From Dunaliella salina (taxonomy: Eukaryota > Chlorophyta > Chlorophyceae > Chlamydomonadales > Dunaliellaceae): 28,641 bases of DNA. The position numbers and the translations under genes are program-made. Positions within the stretch are counted from its first letter, which is position 1, and each line of letters opens with the position of its first letter. The DNA is taken from assembly GCA_002284615.2 (NCBI GenBank), contig MU069480.1, positions 133,577-162,217 on the forward strand, read 5' to 3'. Shown here in pieces: positions 9,564 to 17,815 of the stretch. The notes beneath the pieces were generated by a model. It was not told the origin of the DNA. It did no database searches and saw only the letters and a list, made by a program, of their open reading frames with translations.

Positions 9564-10372
9564 TCTTTCTTCCTTGGCTAACTAGAAAATATTTGTGAAT
9601 GGGTTTCCACCAGGACCTGCACCAGGGATTTTGGTGTCTGCCACGCAGTTCTGGGCTTGCTTTGCCTGATGTTTTGCAATAGCATCTGCACATTCATTTC
9701 CAGCGATGCCAGCATGGGACTTCACTTTGTAAATTCGAATTTTGGTATGGAAGTCTCTAATGAGCGTTGAAATCATTCTCCTTGGATATGCCTCAGATGT
9801 CTTTCAGGATAGAGAAGCTGTTTACGTATTTGATTGAAAGAGGTGAGGCTGTCTGATGCAGTATCTGCATTTTTGGTGATGATAGCAGCAGCAATTGCTG
9901 CTCATTCAGCTCTTGTGATGGTTTTGGTAATCCCAGCACCGTTTGGGTCTACAAAGTTCTTGCTGTCAGTGGACGGGCAGTAGACGCCTGCTCCAATTTC
10001 ATGCTTTCCATTACGGACAAGGCCATCTGTGTATGCCCATGTCCTCCAATCAGCAACTTTGAGAGTTAGGAGAGTTTTGGATTGGCTGGGCACCAAGTCT
10101 GTATCTTGGGCACTCGAATGTAAGTTTCTAGGGTGTTTAGAGACGTGTTGTTTGTCAAAAGGGAGGCGTTCCAGTTTATTGAAACCTGGCATGTGGGCAT
10201 GCATGGGATTTAGGACAGGGTGACTGCTGACACTCTCAAGCCACTCTGTAGCTTCCACTCTGTAGCTTCCACTCTGTAGCTTCTTTCAAATCTTCTTTCA
10301 GGCCCTGTAGCCAGTCTTTGTTATGGTTGTTAAGATGGATTCGAGCTGCAGTGTTCCAAACAGCAAAGATAC
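9564..10372 (-). pseudogene. LINE RNase H domain (broken)
   Basis: In the minus direction: a pre-domain segment (SSHPVLNPMHAHMPGFNKLE, 10220-10160), then WAYTDGLVRNGKHEIGAGVY (first catalytic Asp in TDG), TRAE followed by AAIAAAI (catalytic Glu), DTASDSLTSFNQIRK (third acidic site) and VKSHAGIAGNECADAIAK (His and last Asp region). These are the type I RNase H landmarks, used to remove the RNA template during reverse transcription. Breaks: codon TTA, seen as Leu in the + copy at 3270, is TGA here (9904-9902), and the frame shifts near 9780 and at 9585. The part 10330-10372 (FAVWNTAARIHLNNHNKDWL) is the last segment before the nested insertion. Confidence 0.8.
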
Positions 10373-10373
10373 A

Positions 10374-10392
10374 AAGGTCCCAGGTATGCTGA
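10374..10392. repeat. Left target-site duplication of nested LINE
   Basis: AAGGTCCCAGGTATGCTGA, identical to 11537-11555. It flanks the nested element at its 3' end. Confidence 0.95.
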
Positions 10393-10541
10393 TTTAGATT
10401 TAGATTTAGATGTACATTTGGGGACCTTCAGCCAGATTGTTCGACTGATCAGCCTGTGACTGGTCCTCGCCAGCCAACATAATATCCATAAGACCAGAAA
10501 TAAACAAATAAAGCTTGTTGTTGTGTTGCAAGAGGAAATCC

Positions 10542-11173
10542 NNNNNNNNNNNNNNNNNNNNNNNNNNNNNNNNNNNNNNNNNNNNNNNNNNNNNNNNNNN
10601 NNNNNNNNNNNNNNNNNNNNNNNNNNNNNNNNNNNNNNNNNNNNNNNNNNNNNNNNNNNNNNNNNNNNNNNNNNNNNNNNNNNNNNNNNNNNNNNNNNNN
10701 NNNNNNNNNNNNNNNNNNNNNNNNNNNNNNNNNNNNNNNNNNNNNNNNNNNNNNNNNNNNNNNNNNNNNNNNNNNNNNNNNNNNNNNNNNNNNNNNNNNN
10801 NNNNNNNNNNNNNNNNNNNNNNNNNNNNNNNNNNNNNNNNNNNNNNNNNNNNNNNNNNNNNNNNNNNNNNNNNNNNNNNNNNNNNNNNNNNNNNNNNNNN
10901 NNNNNNNNNNNNNNNNNNNNNNNNNNNNNNNNNNNNNNNNNNNNNNNNNNNNNNNNNNNNNNNNNNNNNNNNNNNNNNNNNNNNNNNNNNNNNNNNNNNN
11001 NNNNNNNNNNNNNNNNNNNNNNNNNNNNNNNNNNNNNNNNNNNNNNNNNNNNNNNNNNNNNNNNNNNNNNNNNNNNNNNNNNNNNNNNNNNNNNNNNNNN
11101 NNNNNNNNNNNNNNNNNNNNNNNNNNNNNNNNNNNNNNNNNNNNNNNNNNNNNNNNNNNNNNNNNNNNNNNNN
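10542..11173. other. Assembly gap (N x 632)
   Basis: A run of N inside the nested LINE. Reading frames spanning it are not real evidence of coding. Confidence 1.
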
Positions 11174-11492
11174 TCACGAACAAGTTGACGGACCCAAAAA
11201 GCAGACGCCATGAACGGGCCAGTAGCATGCTCAGAGGACTTTGTCATGCTCATGCGCTTGTGAAACATCATGCCGAGGTACTTGAAAGACTCCTTGTGTG
11301 CCAGTGGCACCCCCCCAACATGAAAAACAGGCAGATCTGACCCTGAGGAATNAAAGTGAACTACCTCCGACTTAGCGGTGTTGATGATTAAGTGCTTCCG
11401 CTGAGCATACGCATGTAAGCGGTTCAGCATGGTNTGCAAAGCATGAGGATCATTGGCCATCAGAGTCAGGTCATCAGCGTACAACATGTGCG

Positions 11493-11536
11493 TCACATGG
11501 AACTCAGCTGTACCCGTGACAGCACCTTGCACCCAA
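11493..11536 (-). pseudogene. RT fragment of nested LINE, 5' end
   Basis: The RT-coding part of the nested element runs from the truncation point through 11174, in frame apart from two N bases. Motif C YADD lies near 11480. The region between motifs B and C is the first retained sequence. This entry marks the truncated start; the product would be non-functional. Confidence 0.7.
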
Positions 11537-11555
11537 GGTCCCAGGTATGCTGAGG
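11537..11555. repeat. Right target-site duplication of nested LINE
   Basis: Identical 19 bp to 10374-10392. The large LINE's own sequence resumes at 11556. Confidence 0.95.
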
Positions 11556-11860
11556 TAGAGGTATCTCTTGATTAGGACATGATTGAGGGGCACTGTAAAC
11601 AAGTGTTTTGCGAGGTATGGTTCCAAGGTTGTAACAGAGATGTGGGTAGGCAGTGACAAGTTTGGGGTAGGGGTTGGTTACCATGTTCTTATTCCAAGCT
11701 GGAAGGAACATGAATGTAGCAGTGGCTTCTGTGTTGAGGATGGCAGAGTAAATGGCATGTTGCAAAGCTGGGGTCATGATTTCCTCGTCATAAATGGGAT
11801 GGCAGACTAGAAACCTGAAAATTTGGATGAGAAGGCATTATGCATTATCTCTGGAGTCCG
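11556..11860 (-). CDS. LINE segment upstream of RNase H
   Basis: Reads IMHNAFSSKFSGF, a frame change, then ALQHAIYSAILNTEATATF, MFLPAWNKNMVTNPYPKLV and LVYSAPQSCPNQEIPL, ending at the nested insertion. It is the counterpart of 2405-2690 on the + strand. No recognised domain. Conservation between the two copies suggests it belongs to the coding region before RNase H. Confidence 0.65.
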
Positions 11861-11865
11861 CACTC

Positions 11866-12062
11866 CAATAATTCTTCCCACAGCCAGGTTCTAGAGCCAG
11901 AAGCTTCTAGTAATCCTCCAGATCCACATTAGAATTCTCTTTTTCATACTTTGTGGTGGAGGGGGCACACGGCTCTTTTTGAGCCAATGTGTCTCCTCTT
12001 CCTTAATTGATGTAGGGAGAGTTTCTCTGCCTGCGTAGTTTTTCTTTTCTTTTCTTTTCTTT
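11866..12062 (+). mobile_element. 3'-terminal LINE fragment inserted in the large LINE in opposite orientation
   Basis: Starts about ATTCTTCCCACAGCCAGG and carries TCTAGAGCCAG, GGAGGGGGCACACGGCTC, TTAATTGATGTAGGGAGAGT and CTGCCTGCGTAG, followed by (CTTTT)n. It is about 195 bp, equivalent to 8320-8510 (minus) and 23120-23317 (+). The large LINE's coding resumes on both sides (AFQNWALVTQEK on the right, IMHNAFSSKF on the left), so this is a short, strongly 5'-truncated insertion. A clear target duplication was not found. Confidence 0.85.
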
Positions 12063-12065
12063 CTG

Positions 12066-12830
12066 GTATTGTGGGTTGTGGTCTAGTGGGGAGGCCGTTT
12101 TTTCTTGGGTTACCAAAGCCCAATTTTGAAAGGCAGTATGAATGTGAGTTGGAAGGGCTCTTGAAAAATAGTCTTTGATCTTCTTGCTAGAGTACTTTCT
12201 TTCAAGCATGGATTTGCGGGTAAGAAGTCCTTGCAGCTCAGTGGCAAAGCTGCCAGGAGGTGGTGTCATTTTCTCGTGCATGCCAGCAAGCTTGGCTCCA
12301 TAAAAAGCCCTGTAGAGGATTTGGAAGCGGTTAGGGGATATCATACCAACACATTTGCCTTGCGTATCATATATGCAAGCCATGTGTGCCTTGTAAATTT
12401 CTGGGAGAATGAGGAGTGTTGGAGTAGGGGGGGAACGGCTGTGGGATCCTGTGTCAGGTGATACTGGATGAGAGGGTTGCTCATCCGTGTATTTTACAAG
12501 GTCAAACTCACGCAGCCAATATTCGCATGAGCTTGTAGGTTTCATGTCTGCTTGTGGATTAGTGGGGTTTGTATCAAATGTGATTTTGTTGCGCAATTCT
12601 GTGTCCAACTTCTGCTGCCATACATTGGTTTCAGTAGGTTTTTCAAAGCCCTGTCTTTCCAGATTTGAGAGGGTAGAGTCTGCCGTGGGTGTTGAAAGGT
12701 TAGGCTTGCTTTATTGTGCTTCAAACTAAAGCAAGCACTCTTTGAATTTAGGCCACGTCTCCTGTAAATCCTCTGATTCCCAAGAGGGTTTCCAAGTGAC
12801 CCTCCAGAACTCTTGCTTAGTCTGTTGCTC
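12066..12830 (-). pseudogene. LINE region after PHD finger, with chromodomain-like segment
   Basis: Just downstream of the PHD frame the minus strand reads EQQTKQEFWRVTWKPSWESE followed by DLQETWPKFKECLL (12830-12729), then a TAG. The W-x-V-x-W-x-P-S-W-E-x-E-D-L pattern resembles the second strand, third strand and start of the helix of chromodomains (typically LVKWEGYPxxxxTWEPxxxL). After a frame change it continues PNLSTPTADSTLSNLE, then LDTELRNKITFDTNP and EYWLREFDLVKYTDEQP, and ends in the 3'-fragment insertion. The chromodomain call rests on pattern only, and the upstream aromatic residues of a full chromodomain are not clear. Confidence 0.4.
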
Positions 12831-13232
12831 TCAATCAGTTTTTTGGGCATCATTTAGGCTTGCACAGGCGGGGCATGCCCATGTGTTAGCCGTTGCAATT
12901 TCTTGTCTTTGCTCATCCGAGTAGCATCCAAGTTCCTTCATGCATTCCCAATGGTACGTCCGGTGGCACACATCACAAATACACATATCAGGAAATGGAG
13001 GATTGAAAGTTTCTGTTTCATAACTATGACAGTAATTGCATATTTGGCAGCAGGCACACTCAATATCAGTGCGAGCAGCAGGTGAGATATTTTCATGTAC
13101 AAGGTTAGCTTGTTTGAACAGTGGCAGGGCCCATTTTTTAATGATCATGAGTGCGTAGTGGGTATGGTATTGTACTATGGGTGGGGGAGTTTGGTTGCTC
13201 TTTCTTGTTGTCTGCATAGATTCTCCAATCAT
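12831..13232 (-). CDS. PHD-finger region of the LINE
   Basis: A 133-residue open stretch whose C-terminal half has the C4HC3 zinc spacing of a PHD finger: ECACCQIC, a loop, CICDVC, H-x2-C (CHRTYHWEC), a spacer, TWACPAC. The aromatic residue before the last Cys pair (W in TWAC) is typical. PHD fingers read histone H3 tails, so the domain may guide integration to certain chromatin. That is inference. The preceding segment (VQYHTHYALMIIKKWALPLF) is of unknown function. It continues in a shifted frame from the linker region above. Confidence 0.75.
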   Translation of the reverse strand: MIGESMQTTRKSNQTPPPIVQYHTHYALMIIKKWALPLFKQANLVHENISPAARTDIECACCQICNYCHSYETETFNPPFPDMCICDVCHRTYHWECMKELGCYSDEQRQEIATANTWACPACASLNDAQKTD

Positions 13233-14616
13233 CTATGTGGGTAATATCTAAATTATGATAGAAAATAGAACTGATAGCAAGGCTAGCAGTAGTCTCTTTA
13301 GCAAGCTTCTCGGCTGTCTCTCTCCTGTAGTTCCAGACTTTTGGGCCTTGGGAAGGCGAGCGTAGAGAGTGGATGGCTGGGGAAACGATCTCTCTGTCTG
13401 TGTGGAGCATTTGTTGCCTCCTCTTTCTGGGTCTGTTTGTTTGATTATCTAGGCAGTGTGGAATATGAGTTTGTGTCCGAGGGTTGAGACAATTACCTGT
13501 CTGATGTTGGTGGTTAGTGCTTGGGGTGTCGGACCGTGTAGGGGTATGGTGAGCAGTGCTTAGGCAACCATGTGAGCTGCTATTATTTGGGGTAGCCTGG
13601 CTGAATTGGGACATGAAAGAAGGGGTATTTCTCAAAGCTGAACGCGTGCGTTTGCTGGGTGGCCCTTCAAAAGTAGTATTTTGTATGGCTGGAGCCTGGG
13701 TATTCAAACTTGTAGTGAGTCTGCCTGTAAAATTGGTGGGGTATTTGTGTGGGTGTAATGCTGAGTGTAGCATTGAAGCGAGATCTTTTGCTGAGAGGCT
13801 CCTCGAGTGATTGCATTTCCATGGCATCTGCGACTAGTTGTGTTCCAGGGGAATTTATAGGTGAGGGATGATTGACTATACGTCTGAGTTGGCGTCCGGT
13901 GTGTTCATGGGTGTAATAAGATGTGGAGCGGGGCTGTGGTGGTGGCACTGCTCGAGTGGGAGGGATGAAGCTGTGTTGGGGGGTTTGATCGTGGGTTAAC
14001 CTGGGTGTGGGAAGGCTGTTCCCCAACCATGCTGGTGTTGGTAAGACCGCTCACATGTGTGTTGTTGATACGACGGTAAGCTGAAAGGGTATTTGCTTCT
14101 GTGCTTTTGTAGGCAATGACCTTTTGGATTGAGGATGTGTTCAGTTCTTGCTGTGGGGCAAGGTTGACAAGAGCTGCCAGCCTGTTAAGTGCGATTTTAC
14201 ATTTGTTGTTCACCTTGGGGTGTTTAGCCTGAAGTTGAGAAACTAAGATGATGTGAGTTTTGCGATGAGATGTAAGCTCTTGTATCCCGCTGATTCCCAT
14301 ATTTAGCAGAGGTTGCATAATGCAGGTGATGAGAGTAGCGAGGTTATGAGGGGGTGGTTTGTGCAGGGTGAGGGCTTCACAAATGTGCTCTAGTTCCTCC
14401 TTGGACACGCTTGTGCCATTTTTGATGAGATGGAGCTTGCTGGAATGGATGCTAGTCAGCTGGCGAGTGCACATATTATAGTTGAGTTGGCATTTTATAT
14501 GTATATTTGTTCCTTCTCGTTTGGTGAGGAAGGTTTGAGATAGAGTATTGAGGTTCTCAATTTGCTTAGTTAGGAGGTTGAGGCTAACTGTGCGGTGTCT
14601 TATTGAGGGGTCCTCA
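13138..14616 (-). CDS. LINE linker between RT and PHD finger, low-complexity
   Basis: Three overlapping frames follow the RT in order: 14616-13905 (SIRHRTVSLNLLTKQIENLN, LTSIHSSKLHLIKNGTSVSK, AALVNLAPQQELNTSSI), 14026-13667 (Pro/Ser/Thr-rich; TRAVPPPQPRSTSYYTHEHT, then MEMQSLEEPLSKRSRF) and 13827-13138 (TFEGPPSKRTRSALRNTPSF, RPRKRRQQMLH). Frameshifts near 14610, 13920 and 13720 separate them. PLSKRSRF and PPSKRTRSA look like repeated basic motifs and RPRKRRQ like a nuclear localisation signal. No enzymatic domain is recognised, and it is probably disordered. Confidence 0.6.
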
Positions 14617-16189
14617 AGGAAGACAGAGCAAAAGCCTGACGCCTATGGTATCCTACACAGATTGAAGTGCGCCCTAGACCAAAATTATCAGGATCTTCGC
14701 AAATCATTGCTGCGGCTGTGCTCTTCCAGAGTTTGTGTTTGTGCTTGACCATTCTGTCTATCATGGTGTCCCAGATAATAAGGTCAGTAGGGGTGCAGGG
14801 AGTTACTGCAAAAGAGTATGCAAGGCTAGGGATTATGGCTGTGCAGACTATGTTTAGCACTTGGCGCGGGGTTGCATAGGATGCGTTGAGATTATCTAGC
14901 TTATTTTTGAGGTTATAAGTCATACGCTGAATCTGATGCTTCCAGCTAAGGTCCATTGTCATTTGAACTCCCAGATAGAGGAAGGGCTCATTTGATGCAA
15001 GGAACTGGGCCTTCTGTCTTTGGATTTCTATTTTCCCCTGAAGCCTTTGGTGGAGAGCTTGAGATGGAGTCACCCCATTGTGATCTTTCTGAGAATGGCT
15101 GTGTAGAATACCGGTAGCTTTAGTTTTGCTGCCAGAAATAATGAGTGCGGCCCAGTCAGAGTAGAGGGTGAGTTTTCTGGCTTGTGCTTTCAGGTCTTGT
15201 ATTGTGCTAGTTAGACAGAGGAGGTCATCAGCAAAGGCAGCGCTGCTCAGGTTATTTGCAAGGTGGTTGTCAGTGGTGTTTTGGCCTGGGACATAACCAT
15301 GTTTATAGCCGCACCCCCCTACATGCAGCCAGCGCAGGAGGGGCTCCATGTAAAGGAGAAAGAGGAAGGGTGAGAGTGTGTCTCCTTGAATTGTATCTCT
15401 CTCAACATGAATGTGCTTAGTGCTAGCCCCTGAGGGCAGTCTTACTTGAGTAGTGGCATTTTTGTATAGATTTTTGACGGTGTCAATGGCATCGGTGGGG
15501 AAGCCCAAATCGTACATTATCCAAAGCATCCCGTCATGGTCAGTAGTGTTGAAGGCTGAGGTGAAATCTACAATGAGGGCATAGATATCTTTTCCGAAGA
15601 TTTTGGCACCTTCAAGTCCCATGATGACATTTTGGAGTTGGTGGGTGGTGTCTTTTTGATTCCGGAAGCCAGCTTGTGTGGAGCTCAAGAGGGAGTGTGC
15701 TTTTGCGTACTCATAGAATCTATTAGTAACCATGCATGTCCAGAGTTTGTAGAGCGTGTTGGCTAGTCCAATGGGTCTGTAGGAGGAAATATCTGTTTCC
15801 TCTCCTTTGTTTTTGTCAATGAGAATAGTATCACTGATTTTCCAAGACACCGGGGTAAGGCGCGTGGCCCACATGATAATGAAGAGCTTATGGATGCTCT
15901 CTTGGATTTCGGGAGAAAGCGTTTGAAGAATCTCGTTCACTATGCCATCTGGCCCTGGAGATTTGTTGTTACTGAGGGTTTTGATGCATTCGTTAAAGGC
16001 ACTTTTGTCCATGATTTTGGAATGGAGCCAGTCTCTTTGATCCTTCCCTTCTGATTCGTCTTGTGTGATCCTTGATTGTAGAGTAAATGGGTCTGGCACA
16101 GGGGCAGAGTGGTTGGTCTGCTCCCAGGGATAATTACTAGGGGCTTCGTGTAGAAGATATTTGCCATGTTTGATATTTACTGCCTTCAT
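14600..16189 (-). CDS. LINE reverse transcriptase
   Basis: A 529-residue intact frame. Landmarks: NNKSPGPDGI (residues 74-83), SYRPIGLANTLYKLW (136-150), STQAGFR (170-176), motif A VDFTSAFNTTDHD (catalytic Asp208), motif B IQGDTLSPFLF (267-277), motif C AFADDLL (Asp321, Asp322), then a FLYLGVQM motif E and a thumb region with WDTMIDRMVKHKHKLWKSTA. This is a non-LTR RT that would copy the element RNA from a nicked target 3' end. The true start is upstream: QIVEHYYTQAMKAVNIKHGK continues the frame back to the palindrome at 16245-16270, where the frame breaks. All catalytic aspartates are present. Confidence 0.92.
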   Translation of the reverse strand: MKAVNIKHGKYLLHEAPSNYPWEQTNHSAPVPDPFTLQSRITQDESEGKDQRDWLHSKIMDKSAFNECIKTLSNNKSPGPDGIVNEILQTLSPEIQESIHKLFIIMWATRLTPVSWKISDTILIDKNKGEETDISSYRPIGLANTLYKLWTCMVTNRFYEYAKAHSLLSSTQAGFRNQKDTTHQLQNVIMGLEGAKIFGKDIYALIVDFTSAFNTTDHDGMLWIMYDLGFPTDAIDTVKNLYKNATTQVRLPSGASTKHIHVERDTIQGDTLSPFLFLLYMEPLLRWLHVGGCGYKHGYVPGQNTTDNHLANNLSSAAFADDLLCLTSTIQDLKAQARKLTLYSDWAALIISGSKTKATGILHSHSQKDHNGVTPSQALHQRLQGKIEIQRQKAQFLASNEPFLYLGVQMTMDLSWKHQIQRMTYNLKNKLDNLNASYATPRQVLNIVCTAIIPSLAYSFAVTPCTPTDLIIWDTMIDRMVKHKHKLWKSTAAAMICEDPDNFGLGRTSICVGYHRRQAFALSSLRTPQ

Positions 16190-16244
16190 AGCCTGTGTGT
16201 AATAGTGTTCAACAATTTGTGCCTGCTTGGTTGGTTCTGTTTTG

Positions 16245-16270
16245 ATATTACCTGTCTAGACAGGTAATAT
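16245..16270. repeat. Perfect 26-bp palindrome at a frame break
   Basis: ATATTACCTGTCT followed directly by its own reverse complement AGACAGGTAATAT, with no spacer. It lies between the APE and RT frames. On the coding strand the frame used before it (LRDPEIRYNIT) and the one used after it (NIKTEPTKQAQIVEHYY) differ. Confidence 0.95.
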
Positions 16271-16389
16271 TGTATCTAATCTCTGGATCTCGAAGTGCTT
16301 GGAGACCTGTTCTTCGTTGCAAATTTTTGTCTTTGAAGATTTCCTTGTGTGCTTGCTTGGGATTAGTGTTGATTGTTTTTTGCATCTTT

Positions 16390-17815
16390 TTAGGAGCAAT
16401 GCAAGTTGGTTTTTTTGTGTGTTTTATCTATGTAAATGATGGCTTGTTTAGCGCTCTTAGAGAGCTCTTGTAGTTGTGGAAGAGGTGGGATGTCAAGTTG
16501 AAGGCTGTTAAGTCTGGAAATGGTTTTATTGAGATTTGTATTTTCCCTATTTTGTTTCAGAATGGTGGAGGTGCTGTCAGCTGTGTTGGTAACAAGGGGG
16601 ATGGATTGAGTCTGGATGGCTCTGATCAAGGAAAGCCTTTTTTTAAGGTTGCGCCGTTTGTTGCTTACATTCCTTGGATTGTAGTGGTTGTAATCTGAGG
16701 AGATAGTTTTCGTGTTACACACTTTCAGAGCTATTTGGTAAGAAGAATGGATAAGGCTGGAGATGCCTTGTGCAAGAGTTTCAACTGTATGAGTGGCCGG
16801 TTTACTGCATTGTGTCTCAAGCTTTTTTGTTTGTGCTGCACGTGCGTTTTTCAGGTTATCTAAGAATGAAATGGCTTCTGTACAGGCTGGGTCAAGGGTT
16901 TGAAGCAAAGTTTCTAGGTCCTGGGGGACTCCATGCGCAGGATCTTGCAAGGAATGCGCAAAAATTGTTCTGTCTGAATCAGAGATGGGGCGAGCGAGGA
17001 ATTTCTGTGGGCTCTGACAGGAAACATGCGTCTGTTTAAGAAAAGGAATGTGGATGCTAAGGGTACTGAGAGGTATGTTAGCTATGAGTGGGACATGATC
17101 GCTTAGGGAGCCTAATTCATCAGTGTTGCAAGGGGGGCATTTGCAAGCAAAGTCAGAGGGAAGGATGATGTCATCGTTGCGACCAAAAGCGTAGATAGTG
17201 TTGTTATTCACATCTTTGCCAGTAGCTTGGTAATGGGTCCAAGGTCTGCCGGTATCCTCCTTGCATGGGCTGAGATTATTAGAGAGGAGAAATTCACGGT
17301 ACATTCTATCAGCCTGGTATGTCATGTTGCTGGTGCGGTCATCAGCTCTAATAGTTGCATTCATGTCACCAATAATCAAAGGGATGCAGTTGCTGTGGGT
17401 CTGTAGTAGATTCCGAATGTTGTGTTGCATATCAATTCTGCTGATGAGGGCTTCATGAGAGCTGCCGGATGGCCAATAGGTGCCTAATAGAAGAAGGTTG
17501 GCGTTGGTTCCCTTGAGTATGACAGAGGCAATTCTTCCCTTAGAGTTAAGGCGCACTGGAGAGCATTGGGTGGCTAGGGCTAAGGTGTCACGGACGCAAA
17601 TGGTAGTGCCACCGGTCCTGTCAAAGGCTGACCAGCACTTGTAATTTCTGAGTAGTGGTTCTAACCAAGAGTGGGGCTTATTGCTCCTGCGGAGCTTGGT
17701 TTCTGTGAGAACTAAGATATCTGGGTTGTGGATAGATATGGTATGGCGGATCCCATTGGCTTTTAAAGAGACCTCTGACGTTCATGGTTATGATTTTAAG
17801 CGCATGTATTCTTCC
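16390..17815 (-). CDS. LINE apurinic/apyrimidinic-type endonuclease (APE)
   Basis: The domain begins ALKIITMNVRGL (about 17805-17770), shifts frame by one base in a TTTAAA run near 17760, then reads NPDILVLTETKL (Mg-binding Glu in TETK), RTGGTTICVRD, LLLLGTYWPSGS, PLIIGDMNATIR (catalytic GD-x-N), RPWTHYQ, and LGSLSDHVPLIANI (catalytic SDH). All key motifs of the exonuclease III-like LINE endonuclease are present. The C-terminal part (SNKRRNLKKRLSLIRAIQTQ) is a basic linker to the RT. The frame ends at a TAA near 16390, where a one-base shift would continue through KKMQKTINTNPKQAHKE. APE makes the nick that primes reverse transcription. Having it together with the RLE domain is what defines the Dualen type. 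Confidence 0.85.

Larger units (their letters stand above)
10393..11536 (-). mobile_element. Nested 5'-truncated LINE of a different family
   Basis: Inserted into the large LINE with a perfect 19-bp target-site duplication. From the 5' truncation point (11536) it reads GVQGAVTGTAEFHVTHMLYA, with the RT motif C core YADD, then PVFHVGGVPLAHKESFKYLG (motif E region FKYLGMMF) and ASAFWVRQLVR before the assembly gap (10542-11173). After the gap a non-coding 3' region runs to a tail of three ATCTAA-type hexamers (10393-10412). The truncation falls just before RT motif C, so the copy cannot encode a full RT. Its sequence is unlike the RT of the host LINE (AFADD), hence another clade. Single unresolved bases occur at 11352 and 11434. 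Confidence 0.88.

Noticed and set aside
10330..11532. A 400-residue protein on the minus strand
   Set aside because: It runs through 632 N bases. Only the RT fragment of the nested LINE on the right is supported, and the left part is 3' UTR and host-LINE sequence.
14667..14879. + strand ORFs within the RT region
   Set aside because: They are antisense to a clearly coding RT with all catalytic motifs.
16245..16270. Terminal inverted repeat of a DNA transposon
   Set aside because: The palindrome has no spacer and no second element end; it sits inside a LINE coding region.
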